A stretch of 33,597 nt of DNA from UBA6164 sp964527325 (lineage in GTDB: Bacteria > Patescibacteriota > Gracilibacteria > BD1-5 > UBA6164). Within the stretch, counting starts at the first letter, position 1; every line of letters begins with the position of its first letter. Under the pieces are notes generated by a model that ran no database searches, was not told the DNA's origin, and saw only the letters and a program-made list of their open reading frames with translations. A program made the translations under genes and the position numbers. The stretch covers positions 1-33,597 of the forward strand of contig CAZGNU010000011.1 of NCBI GenBank assembly GCA_964527325.1, given 5' to 3'. Of the stretch, positions 8,890-17,923 are shown one piece after another.

Positions 8890-9050
8890 TTGCTGGAGAG
8901 CTGTTTGATGGTTGCAGTAATATGTAAATGTTTACTTGTCAATTTTTTCACTAACAACTTCCCTTAACTTGAGTAGATGTCGTGTGTACTGTCTGCTCTA
9001 TGCAATTTAATCCTGAACCTTGGTTTTTTACAAGGTTCGGGATGTTTTTT
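8890..9050 (+). ncRNA. Small structured RNA, possibly 6S-like
   Basis: No open frame of note lies here, yet there is a good promoter immediately upstream and a strong terminator at the end. The predicted 5' end pairs with the 3' part: TTGC (8890-8893) with GCAA (9002-9005), AGAGC (8897-8901) with GCTCT (8995-8999), and CAGTA (8915-8919) with TACTG (8987-8991), leaving internal bulges. GTAAATGTTTAC forms an inner hairpin. A rod of about 115 nt with bulges, free of coding signal, resembles 6S RNA in size and layout, but I cannot confirm conserved 6S residues. Base composition is above the AT-rich surroundings. RNA gene likely; identity open. Confidence 0.6.
9010..9050 (+). terminator. Terminator of the small RNA
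   Basis: A 13-bp stem (ATCCTGAACCTTG with CAAGGTTCGGGAT) is followed by seven T residues. It abuts the stop codon of the convergent SanA-like gene. Confidence 0.9.
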
Positions 9051-9726
9051 ATTTCTCTAAAATTTCACTTTTGGCATCTTCAATTTTTTCATCTGTGATT
9101 ATCTCTATCTTATCTCACAAATACTTAGGTTTTGAATTAAATATTTCTACTTCTAAAAAAGCTTTTATTCTAGCAAATACTTCCCTTCTTTTATTATAAT
9201 TATCAGCTACATATCTTTGAAGATTTGTTTCTACTCAATAAACATTTAATCATAGTTTTGAAGCTATATACATAGCTCTTTTTAAATGAAAATCTTGAGT
9301 AAATAATACTAGATTATCTGCTCAAAATATGTCTTTTGCTCTGTACAGAGAATCATATGTATCAAATCATGCATAATCTAGGTATATATCATCTTCATCA
9401 ACTCACAAACTCATTAAATATTTTTGCATTGCAACAGGTTCATTATAATTTTTTTTTGAATTATCACCTGATACTATTATTTTTTGTATTTTTTCTTTTT
9501 TATAAGCTTCATGTGCAACCTTCAATCTATCTTTTAAAATATCAGAAGGAATTCCATTATTTTTTACTGAAGCTCAAAAAACAAGTCATACATATTCCCT
9601 ATCTAATCAATCTACATCATAGTAATAATGAGTTTCTGAAAAACTAAGCACATAAAAATTTATTCATGTTATACAAGCAACAATCAAAAATAATAGTAAT
9701 CAAAAATATAATAATTTTCTTTTCAT
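9049..9726 (-). CDS. SanA/YdcF-like DUF218 membrane-anchored protein
   Basis: The 225-residue product has one N-terminal membrane anchor (residues about 4-26) followed by a DUF218 domain: VGLVFGASVKNNGIPSDILKDRL, IIVSGDN, NEPVAMQKYLMSLGV, IYLDYAGFDTYDSLYRAKDIF and LVLFTQDFHLKRAMYIA. The family includes E. coli SanA, linked to envelope permeability, and YdcF, but no reaction is firmly assigned. The Asp/Thr/His signature residues are present. A 44-codon membrane peptide gene lies directly upstream, ending 3 nt before this start, so the two are probably one operon. About ten glycines are TGA. Confidence 0.9.
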
Positions 9727-9729
9727 AAA

Positions 9730-9864
9730 TTATTTTATTAAATATTCAAAGTGTCTATATAAAAGAGGCATAGAAAAAACAAAAAATACAACTATTAAAA
9801 ATAGTATTCTTGATCTTGTGAATAATGGTTTTTGTTTTTCTGAAACTTCATTATTTTCTCACAT
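9730..9864 (-). CDS. Small membrane peptide, 44 aa
   Basis: The product starts MGENNEVSEKQKPLFTRSR, then has one membrane helix (ILFLIVVFFVFSMPLLY) and a short basic end. It ends 3 nt before the SanA-like gene and starts close to a hairpin at 9865-9907, suggesting it leads the two-gene unit. Its first Gly is TGA. I do not recognise it; it could partner the SanA-like protein in the membrane. Confidence 0.65.
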
Positions 9865-9907
9865 AAAAAAGACTTAAAATATATTATTTATATTTTACGT
9901 CTTTTTT
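9865..9907. terminator. Hairpin with T runs on both sides
   Basis: AAAAAAGACTTAAAATATA pairs imperfectly with TATATTTTACGTCTTTTTT. It separates the minus-strand small membrane peptide gene from the plus-strand unit starting near 9960. Its function as terminator or insulator is inferred, since no plus-strand gene ends here. Confidence 0.5.
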
Positions 9908-9925
9908 AATTTTTTACAATAATTT

Positions 9926-9953
9926 TTGACTTTTATCCAATTATTTATATTCT
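9926..9953 (+). promoter_or_regulatory. Promoter of the isolated unit A
   Basis: TTGACT (9926-9931), 16-nt spacer, TATTCT (9948-9953). It predicts a transcript from about 9960 with a leader of 80 nt before the 91-codon ORF. Confidence 0.6.
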
Positions 9954-9998
9954 AAAAATAAGTTGTTTTATTTGTAGTACTCTGGAGGATAGGCCTCT

Positions 9999-10115
9999 AT
10001 GAGACTATTTTTTTTAAAATACCTTAAAAAAGGAGGAAAGGATGATCACATTTTTGTTACTTATGTTAGTTGGGTTTTTAGCTCCACCTGGGTTACCTCA
10101 AGTTTTAATGTCTAA
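9999..10115 (+). CDS. Possible overlapping leader ORF, 38 aa
   Basis: ATG at 9999 is preceded by GGAGGAT (9984-9990), a good SD in a genome that rarely uses one. The frame (MRLFFLKYLKKGGKDD...) overlaps the start of the 91-codon ORF in another frame, and its KKGGK codons are the SD of that ORF. It could be a translated leader coupled to the longer ORF, or chance. No domain is recognisable. Confidence 0.3.
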   Translation: MRLFFLKYLKKGGKDDHIFVTYVSWVFSSTWVTSSFNV

Positions 10116-10317
10116 ACTGAAAACCCATTGGTTATTAAGTAAAGACATCGGATTTGTACTAGCTAAACCAGTTTTCGGAATGGAAATTTCTATAAAACCG
10201 TCATGGAAGAAATTCCAGAAGAAACTGAAAAACTATGTAGCAATTTTCCGGGGTAAACGCTACAACTCTCTTAACAAGGGCCTTTGGCAAGAAAATGGAT
10301 TAGTTCCTGTCTGATAA
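10042..10317 (+). CDS. Unknown small protein with strong SD (unit A), 91 aa
   Basis: The ORF is preceded by AAGGAGGAAAGG, the strongest SD in the window. The product has a hydrophobic N-terminus (MITFLLLMLVGFLAPPG), likely a membrane segment or signal, then a basic body with KPSWKKFQKKLKNYVAIFRGKR. Seven glycines are GGN; the only TGA is the last codon before TAA, so under the standard code the protein would simply be one residue shorter, with tandem stops. Codons such as CGG, GGC and GGG are rare nearby. It stands alone between its own promoter (9926) and terminator (10364). I do not recognise it; foreign origin or a high-expression small protein are both possible. Confidence 0.6.
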
Positions 10318-10363
10318 TATAATCAAAATACTTTCTGTATTTTAGATTGTGTTATAATAAGAT

Positions 10364-10403
10364 AAAAAGGTTTTATCATGCAATATGATAAGACCTTTTT
10401 TTT
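10364..10403. terminator. Strong bidirectional terminator
   Basis: AAAAAGGTTTTATCAT pairs with ATGATAAGACCTTTTT across a short loop, flanked by A and T runs. It ends unit A and touches the stop codon of convergent miaA. Confidence 0.9.
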
Positions 10404-11292
10404 ATTCCTCATACTTCCTAAACCAAGTAAATTGCTTCTTTGCATAGTTTCTATTATGTTTTTGTACAAGAGCTATACATTCTTCTAATGTAATATTTCA
10501 TTCTAAATGATCTATTACTTCTTTGTATCCAATAGTTTTCATTCAAAATTGATCTTTGTTATATGTTTTTAATAATTCTTTTACTTCATCTACTAAACCT
10601 TCATCAAACATCATTCATACTCTTTTATTGATTCTGTTATATAAATATTCTCTATCTTTTATTTCAGGAGTTAAAAATAATACATCATATTTTAATTTTT
10701 TATCTTCTCTAAAATAACGTTTAGACTTTCATGTAAGCATTTTTACTTCTATAGCTCTGATAACATACCTAATATTATTAGGATGCAATTCAGCAGCATA
10801 TTCTGAGTCAATTTTAACTAATTTTTCATATACATACTCATTTCAATATTTTTCAGCTTCATCTTCTAATTTTTTTCTAATTTTTTCGTCAGCCGGAATT
10901 CATGTAACCTTGAAATCATATATTATACTATCTATATATAACCCTGTTCATCAACATAAAATTGGTATTTTTCATTTAGAATATAGCTCATCAATTATCA
11001 CTTCAGCTTCCTTTTTAAATTGTCATACTGAATATTCCTGATCAGGAGTTATAATATCTATCATATGATGAGGAACTCACTCTTTTTCTTCTTCAGTAAT
11101 CTTCCCTGTTCAAATATCTAAATATTTAAATATCTGTCTAGAATCAGTTCAAATAACCTCAGAATTTATTTGTTTAGCCACCTCAATACTCATACTAGTC
11201 TTTCAAGAACCAGTAGGTCAATAGATAACAATCATCTTTGGAAGAGATGATTGTTTTTGTAAGAAATTTTGTAGTTTTTGTTTTAAGTTCAT
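10402..11292 (-). CDS. miaA: tRNA dimethylallyltransferase (MiaA)
   Basis: MiaA adds a dimethylallyl group to N6 of A37 in tRNAs that read U-initial codons. The 296-residue product carries the P-loop GPTGSGKT (residues 25-32), whose first and third glycines are TGA: direct proof of UGA=Gly. Other motifs are GTDSRQIFKYLDIGTGK, HHMIDI, LCGGTGLYIDSI, LHPNNIRYVIRAIE and the tRNA-binding QKHNRNYAKKQFTWFRK at the C-terminus. I chose the upstream ATG (MNLKQKLQNFL) over MIVIYG because the extension resembles related MiaA N-termini. The start overlaps a 39-codon ORF by 10 nt. Downstream it ends at the shared terminator with unit A. Confidence 0.97.
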
Positions 11293-11402
11293 AATTGTTT
11301 ATCAAGAGTATTAAATATTTTTGATACTTTTTCTTTTCAGTTTTTTTCTAAAGATTTTACTTCTTCTTTTGATAATGGTTCAAATTCAAATTCTTCTATC
11401 AT
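11283..11402 (-). CDS. Small acidic protein overlapping the miaA start, 39 aa
   Basis: The frame MIEEFEFEPLSKEEVKSLEKNGKEK... ends at TAA after the miaA ATG, overlapping it by 10 nt in another frame, which suggests translational coupling. Two glycines are TGA. It lies between lysA and miaA on the same strand. The product is acidic, helical and soluble, without a known domain. Function unknown. Confidence 0.5.
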
Positions 11403-11437
11403 ATTTTATATTATAGTTATATATTAATAAAAATCAA

Positions 11438-12676
11438 TTACACCTCATTCCTCCAAATATCTTCAACATTTTGTCTTTTTCTAATCTCTTTAATTTCTCA
11501 ATCATTTTGAATTAATACCTCTCCTGCTTCAGGAAAAGAATTATAATTTTTTGTACTCATAGAAGAACAATATGCTCATACTCAATCTATAACAAATAAA
11601 TCTCAAATACTTGCTTTATTTAATTTTCTTGTAGCTAATCCCTCTGGATCTCAAGATGCTGGAGTCCAAATATCTCAGCTTTCACAGCAATGTCCTGCTA
11701 CAATATATTCTTTTGTTTCTGTTTCATTATTTATTACAAAAAGTGGGTGTTGTGATCAATACATACTTGGTCTTGTAATTTCTGTCATTCATGAATTTAC
11801 TTTGATAAAATTATTTCCTTCAGATCATGTATCACAAACATCTTGTACTTCACAAATTAAACTACAACTATTTGCTACTAAATATGTACCAGGTTCAATT
11901 TCTAAGTGTAATTTTCTTCATGTTTGTTCATAAAAATTTATAAAACTTTGTTTTACTTGATTTCAAACTAATTGTAAATCTGCAGTTATTTCATCTGGCA
12001 TTCTTCATATTTTAAAACCTCACCCCAAATTTAAAGTATGTACTTGTGTAAATTTTTCTACAATATCTAAACTCATTTTTGCTACTTTAGACCAGACAAT
12101 TGGATCTGATCAACTACCAATATGAGTATGTATTTTTGTAATTTTTAAATCATATTTCTTTGCAATTTCTAATACCTCATTTATGTATTCATACCATATT
12201 CAAAAACTAGATGATGGTCATCATACATTTGTTCTATTTGTTCATCATGATCAAAGTCATGGATTTATTCTAACAGAAACCTCAGATCATGATCTTATTT
12301 TTCAATATTCTTCTAGTTGATGTAAACTTGTTGCATTATAAATAATTCATGAGTTAAATACTTCTTCTTTATTATTTGGTAATTCTTGAGCTGTTAATTG
12401 TATTTGTTCTGATTTTATTCAAGCATTTATTGCTCTTTTAATTTCATAAGCACTACTAGCATCTATTTGTATTCCTAGTTTATTAAAAATATTTAAAATA
12501 TTTTTATTTGGACTTGCTTTCATTGCATATCTAACTGTTAATCCATATGCATTTGGAAAATTCAAAAATTCTTCTGCTTTTTTTGTTAATTCTTCTTCTG
12601 AATAAACAAAAACTGGTAACTCAAAATTATCTCATACCTGAGTAATTTGTTCTCTATTTAAAAATTGTAAATTCAT
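11438..12676 (-). CDS. lysA: Diaminopimelate decarboxylase (LysA)
   Basis: LysA decarboxylates meso-diaminopimelate to L-lysine with pyridoxal phosphate. The 412-residue product shows the PLP lysine Lys53 in TVRYAMKASPN, the barrel motifs KIHTHIGSGSDP and LNLGGGFKI, EPGTYLVANS, and the C-terminal sheet motifs CCESGDIWTP and GAYCSSMSTKNYNSFP that supply the active-site Cys and Tyr/Ser from the partner subunit. The length is typical. Very many glycines are TGA. It is the last enzyme of the lysine cluster, following dapF and a GC-rich repeat (12718-12820) and preceding the 39-codon ORF and miaA on the same strand. Confidence 0.96.
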
Positions 12677-12717
12677 AATCTTTATTTTAGGTAATAAATT
12701 ATATGTACTAATATCCG

Positions 12718-12820
12718 AACCCATCCCCCTTTGGGTACTTCCCTTGGAAAGGGAAGAAATTAGATTTCTCCCCTTTCCAAGGGGAGTCCTGTAACGCAGT
12801 GAAAGGGAGGGGTTAGAAAT
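12718..12820. repeat. GC-rich palindromic repeat, full copy, between dapF and lysA
   Basis: It begins AACCCATCCCCCT and ends GGGAGGGGTTAG, with internal inverted arms CTTCCCTTGGAAAGGG and CCCTTTCCAAGGGGAG around GAAATTAGATTTC. It starts 12 bp after the dapF stop codon. Confidence 0.9.
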
Positions 12821-12831
12821 AATAGACAGTA

Positions 12832-13650
12832 TTATTTTACGTAATAAACCCCTTCAAACGAAGTTTCAGCTGGTCATTTCATGATTACTGAATCTTTTAT
12901 ATTTCATGACCATTTAATCTCTAATATTCCTCCTTTTAAATTTACTTTAATAAATTTATTTTTTTCTAACACTCAATTTAAAATTCAAGCAACCACTGAG
13001 CTACAAGCTCATGTTCAACAAGCAAGTGTTTCAGCTGCACCTCTTTCCCATACTCTCATATTTATTTGCCTATTTGAAACTATTTCTATAAATTCTACAT
13101 TAGTTCTGTTTTGGAAATTTTCTGTATTATTTTCTATAGGTTTTCAATATTTTTCTACGTCAAAATTTGCTAATTTTCAGTTATCTAAAAATATTACTGC
13201 GTGTGGATTTCACATACTAACTGTTTTTATATCAAAACTTTTATCTCTAGATTTTATTTTTAAATCTTTTATATCGCTTGGTTTTCACATATCAACAGTT
13301 ACATTGTTTCAATCAATATCCAAGTTTAGTATTCAAACTCATGTTTCTACATCAATTTTCTTTTTCCTACTTAATTCATGATCTACTAAATATTTCATAT
13401 AACATCTTATTCCATTTCCACACATTTCAGCCTCTGATCAATCAGGATTGTACATTCTATATTTAAACTCTGTATCAATTCACTTTTCAATAATAACAAT
13501 TCCATCTGATCAAACCCCAAAATTTCTATGACATATTTTTTGTACTAATTTTTCATTTAATTCTATATTATTTTCTTTTAAATATTTATCTTCAATCACT
13601 ATAAAATCATTTCAAATCCCATGCATTTTTGTAAATTTTAATTTTTTCAT
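12832..13650 (-). CDS. dapF: Diaminopimelate epimerase (DapF)
   Basis: DapF interconverts LL- and meso-diaminopimelate by a two-base mechanism using two cysteines. Both are present: Cys77 in MYNPDGSEAEMCGNGIRC and Cys211 in RGAAETLACGTGACSS; both glycines of CGTGAC are TGA. The N-terminal KMHGIGNDFIVI and the VSMGNPHAVIF motif also match. At 272 residues it has family length. Its ATG lies within the last codons of dapA (13-nt overlap in code 25), a tight coupling. Downstream a GC-rich repeat separates it from lysA. The antisense frame over this gene is long in the standard code but is a shadow. Confidence 0.96.
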
Positions 13651-14537
13651 TTGTATTTTTCTAAAATATTAATCCATTTTTTTCTTGGTTCACTATCCAT
13701 TTCACAAAGTGGTAATCTATATGTTTCTTTTATTATTCATTGTTCTGCTAGTGCTACTTTTATAGGTAAAGGATTCGTTTGAATAAATTCTCCATCAAAG
13801 AATTCTCATAAATCATTGTTTAATTCTTCTGCTTTATCATAATCTTTTTGTAAAGCTGTTTTAACCAAATTTGTCATAGTTTCAGGAATATAGTTTGACG
13901 CAACGGAAACAACTCAAGATCATCACATTTTTATCAAATCAAGAGTTAAACTATCATCTCAAGATAATACTACAAAATCTTCATCTAGAGTATTTATAAC
14001 TTCTTGCATTTGTTCTAAATTTCAACTTGCTTCTTTTACTCAAACTACATTTTTACAGTTTTTTGATAATTTTAATAATGTTTCTGTTTCTAAATTAATA
14101 GCTGTTCTTCAAAGAATATTATAAACAAAAACTTGTTTAATTGTTGAATCCGCTACTGCTTTAAAATGTCTATATAATCATTCTGCTGTTGGTTTATTAT
14201 AATATGGATTCACTACTAAAAACGCATCTATTCAATCAATTTTATCAAACTCTTTTGTTGCTTCTACAGAAGCACTTGTTGAATTTGTTCATGAATTTAC
14301 CATTACCAAACATCTTTTATTAATTTTTTCTATTCATCTATTTACTATTTTAATTTTTTCTTCTTTAGATAATGTTGGGCTTTCTCCTGTAGTTCAAAGT
14401 AATAAAATTCATTTAACTCCTCAAGCAATTTGCATTTCAATTAAATTATCAAATGCTTCATAATCTACTTCACTATTTTCTGTAAATGGAGTAATTAAAG
14501 CTGTCCATACTCCTGAGTATAATTCTTTATTTTTCAT
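13638..14537 (-). CDS. dapA: 4-hydroxy-tetrahydrodipicolinate synthase (DapA)
   Basis: DapA condenses pyruvate with aspartate semialdehyde, the first reaction specific to lysine/DAP. The 299-residue barrel carries LLLGTTGESPTLS, NPYYNKPT, VFVYNILGRT with the catalytic Tyr139, and GVKEASG with the Schiff-base Lys168, followed by VLSGDDSLTL. Under code 25 the final TGA is read as Gly and translation goes on to KN and TAA, so the gene overlaps the dapF start by 13 nt instead of the 4-nt ATGA overlap the standard code would give. It follows dapB by 10 nt, indicating one operon. Confidence 0.96.
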
Positions 14538-14547
14538 AATATATTTG

Positions 14548-15288
14548 TTATTTAATTAAATCCCCTATCCAACTTTCAACTTCATAATATCAATTTTTAT
14601 CACTTAACCATTCTGCTGCTAAAACTGATCATAGTGCAAATCCATTTCTTGATCTGGCTGTATGTTTTATTTCAATAGTATCAAATGGTGAATCAAAATA
14701 TATTGAGTGTGTTCATGGAACACTTCATCATCTTGTTGAAGAAAAGTGAAGCTCATTTTTTTCTGGTTTTCTGTCTAATCTTTCTGTTACTAGTTTATCT
14801 TTTCTATCTAGGTTATCTATTACACACTCAGCAGTTGTAATTGCTGTACCGCTTGGTGAATCTATTTTTTCTCCATGATGAAATTCATGTCAAAAAGCAT
14901 CATAATCTTCTACTTTATTCATTATTTTTGAAGCTTGTTTTAAAACTTCCCAAAATAAGTTAACTCAAATTGAAAAATTTGAAGCCCATAATAATGCTCA
15001 GCTAGAATCACTAAAATATTTTTTTACTTCTTCAATATTATCATACCAACCAGTAGTTCAAACAACTGCTTTTAAATTATTATCTGCATAATATTTCATA
15101 TTTTGCATTGCAGCTTTTGGTATTGAAAAATCAATAATTACATCAAAATCTATTCAACTTAAATCATCAAGAGATTTTACAGTTCCATTATAAGGGTCAA
15201 CAGAAGCAACAACATCATGTCATCTATTTTCAGCTTCTGTGTGTATTATTTTTCACATTTTTCAGTATCAAACTAGTACTATTTTCAT
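14548..15288 (-). CDS. dapB: 4-hydroxy-tetrahydrodipicolinate reductase (DapB)
   Basis: DapB reduces the DapA product to tetrahydrodipicolinate with NAD(P)H. The 246-residue product starts MKIVLVGYGKMGKII, the Rossmann dinucleotide-binding loop with all three glycines as TGA. Catalytic motif EFHHGEKIDSPSGTA is intact, with the paired His, Lys and PSGTA, and HTARSRNGFALGSVLAAEWL closes the C-terminal domain. Its length is normal. It lies 10 nt before dapA, and is separated from upstream asd by a repeat of a different type (15317-15405). TGG is used for Trp in this protein, so UGA is not Trp. Confidence 0.96.
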
Positions 15289-15316
15289 TTTTTTGTGGTT
15301 ATTAGTTAAATTAATA

Positions 15317-15405
15317 ATTCCCCTATAATCCCCTTTATTAAAGGGGATGAACTACAATTTTTTTATGTTCTATTCCCCCCTTTAATAAAGGGGGGGTAGG
15401 GGGGA
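15317..15405. repeat. Second-type GC-rich repeat between asd and dapB
   Basis: Two hairpins, CCCCTTTATTAAAGGGG and CCCCCCTTTAATAAAGGGGGG, are flanked by AATTCCCC and GGGGGGATT. It resembles but is distinct from the roughly 100-bp family elsewhere; it lacks the CTAACCC ends. Confidence 0.75.
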
Positions 15406-15412
15406 TTTTTTT

Positions 15413-16408
15413 CTATTTCATTATCTCTTGCATTATCTGCACCGCATTTAGTGCTGCTCATTTAAGAATTTGGTCACCTGACACAAATAATTCAATTCAT
15501 TTTTTTCAAAATACTAAGCTTTGCCTTATTCTTCATACTTCTACATCGTATTTTTTAGATGCTGTTAATGGCATTGGATATTTATTGTTATATATATCAT
15601 CAACTAATTCAACTCATGATGAATTTTTCATCAATTCCTTTACATCCTCTGGATTAATATCTTGCTCTGTTTCTAAAACAATTGACTCACTATGCGCTCT
15701 AAGTGTTGGAATTCTTACTGCTGTACAGCTTATTTTTATATCATTATCATGAAATATCTTTTTAGTCTCCCAAGTTACTTTCATTTCTTCTTTTGTATAG
15801 TCATTGTCCTGAAAAGTATCAATATGTGGAATAAGATTAAATTCTATTGGATGAGCAAACATTTTATTTTTATTTTGGTCCCCATTTAAATATGCTTTTG
15901 TATTTTCAAGTAATTCATCCATTCATTCAGCTCAAGCTCAACTAGTTGCTTGATAAGTTGATATAATAGCTTTTTTTATTTTATATTTTTTATGTATTGG
16001 ATACATAGCAACTGAAGCTATTGCAGTTGTACAATTTGGATTTGCTATTAATTTTGAATTTCATATATCATTTGCATTTATTTCAGGTACAACAAGTGGA
16101 ACATTATCATCATATCTAAAAGCTGAAGTATTATCTATTACAATTGTTCAAAATTCATTTGCAATTTTTGCCCATTTTTTACTAATATTTCAACCTGCAC
16201 AAAAAAATGCAAAATCTATTCACTCAAATGATGAATCATTCACTTCTTCTATTGTTATTTGTCAAAAAGGAGTATCTGTTTTTGTTCAAGCTGATCTAGC
16301 TGAAGCTAATAGTTTTAATTTATTTACTTTTATTTTTTCTGCAAATAAACATTTTATAAGTTCTTTTCAAACTGCTCACGTAGCTCATAGTATCGCAACA
16401 TTTATCAT
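15413..16408 (-). CDS. asd: Aspartate-semialdehyde dehydrogenase (Asd)
   Basis: Asd reduces aspartyl phosphate to aspartate semialdehyde with NADPH. The 331-residue product has the cofactor loop VAILGATGAVGKELI, catalytic Cys126 in IANPNCTTAIA, YQATSGAGAEGMDELL, and RIPTLRAHSESI with substrate-binding Arg and catalytic His. It starts 8 nt after the lysC stop, so the two are one operon. Most glycines in the first half are TGA; the middle 100 residues happen to contain none. It ends at TAG, directly beside a GC-rich repeat. Confidence 0.96.
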
Positions 16409-16416
16409 ATTTTGTT

Positions 16417-17772
16417 TTATTTTTTATGAAATAATTTATCATGTAATATGTTTAATATTTTTTTAGAATGTTTTGTTTCTATAAAAATAGTAATATTATT
16501 AAAAGAAGCACTTTTTGAAACCAAATATACCTTATATCAACAAAGACTATCAAAAATACTATTCATTATTTCACATGTATATCAAATTCATTCTCAAACT
16601 ATTGAAATTTTTGATAAATCCTCAATAATTTCTACTTCTCATACACTTTTAAAACATTTTTTTATATTTATTCCATGTAATTGTCTTTTTTTAACACTAC
16701 ATGTAAAAGATACTTCACTTGTAGCTATTGAATCTATAGAAACATTATTCTTAGAAAAAATTTCTGTAATTTTATTTATATATCAAACAAGTCAAAACAT
16801 TGTATTATCATTAAAATGAAATAATGCGTTATTATTATTTAAATTAATTCATACTACTCATTTTGATTTGTGTTTACATATTTTTGTTCCTTTTTTTTCT
16901 GGTTCTATAGTAGACTTAACATATACCGGAATTTGTGATTCTATCATTGGAGAGATTGTCTTTGGATGAAGGACTTTTGCTCATGACAAAGCTAATTCCG
17001 CACATATTTTATAATCAATTTTTTCTAAAGCAATTGGATTTTTAATTATTCTAGGATCTGAAGAATATATCCCAGCTACATCTGTCCATATTTCAACACA
17101 AGACGCATTTAATACTGCTCAAAAGATTGTAGCTACATAATCACTTCATCATCTAGAAAGTAATATAGTATTATTATTATCATCAGAACCTGCAAATCAC
17201 GTAATCACTGGAATAACTTTTTTTAAATTTGTTTTTCATATATAATTACTTATTTGTTGTTTTGATTTATCACAATTTACCTTTGCATCTAAATAATTAC
17301 TATCAGTTTTTATATAATTTTTTGATAGGAGTTGTTTAGAATCAATTCATTTTATTTTTATAGCCTCCACTAACAATAGTGATGATAATATTTCTCAATA
17401 ATATCAAATTACTGCTTTATATTTAGATGAAGATTCTCACAGTAAACTGATTCATTCAGAAATATATTTTAGTTTTTTAAAAACTCATTTAAAATTGTTT
17501 TTCCAAATCTTTTCAAATTTTTCTTTTCATACTATTTTCTCCAAAGTTTCTTTATGAGAATTTTTAAGTTTTTTGATAATTTTTTCTACTTTTTCTACTT
17601 TTTTTTCTAAAGCATATTCTGGTATAGATAATAAGCTATCAGTTACTCATGACATCGCTGAAACTACTACAAGTAATTCATCATCTTTATGAGAATCAAC
17701 TACAATATCAGAAACACTAATTATCCTTTTTGCACTTCACATAGAAGTACCTCAAAATTTTAATATTTTCAT
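16417..17772 (-). CDS. lysC: Aspartate kinase (LysC)
   Basis: Aspartate kinase phosphorylates aspartate, the entry to the lysine and threonine branch. The 451-residue product starts MKILKFGGTSMGSAKRI (kinase signature KFGGTS), followed by VVVSAMSG, VITGFAGSDDNNNTILLSRGGSDY and WTDVAGIYSSDPRI. Two C-terminal ACT domains follow (VVGINLNNNNALFHF..., and ISIVGEGIGYTCEIMN), the usual site of feedback inhibition by lysine. There is no fused homoserine dehydrogenase. It precedes asd by 8 nt and is separated from the aminotransferase gene by a GC-rich repeat. The ACT region is AT-biased and diverged. Confidence 0.95.
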
Positions 17773-17808
17773 GATTTAAATAAGTTAAAAAAATCCTGTC
17801 TATTATTT

Positions 17809-17910
17809 CTAACCCCTCCCCTTCCACTGCGTTTCAGGTACTCCCCTTGAAAATGGGAGAAATCTAATTTCTTCCCTTTCCAAGGGAAGTACCCGCAGGG
17901 GGATGGGTTA
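17809..17910. repeat. GC-rich palindromic repeat between the aminotransferase gene and lysC
   Basis: It runs from CTAACCCCTCCCC to GGGGGATGGGTTA, with arms CTCCCCTTGAAAATGGGAG and CTTCCCTTTCCAAGGGAAG. It ends 13 bp short of the aminotransferase stop codon. Confidence 0.9.
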
Positions 17911-17923
17911 TTTTTTTATTTTC

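Noticed and set aside
12881..13466. Long plus-strand open frames over dapF
   Set aside because: Antisense shadows; the minus strand encodes DapF with both catalytic cysteines.
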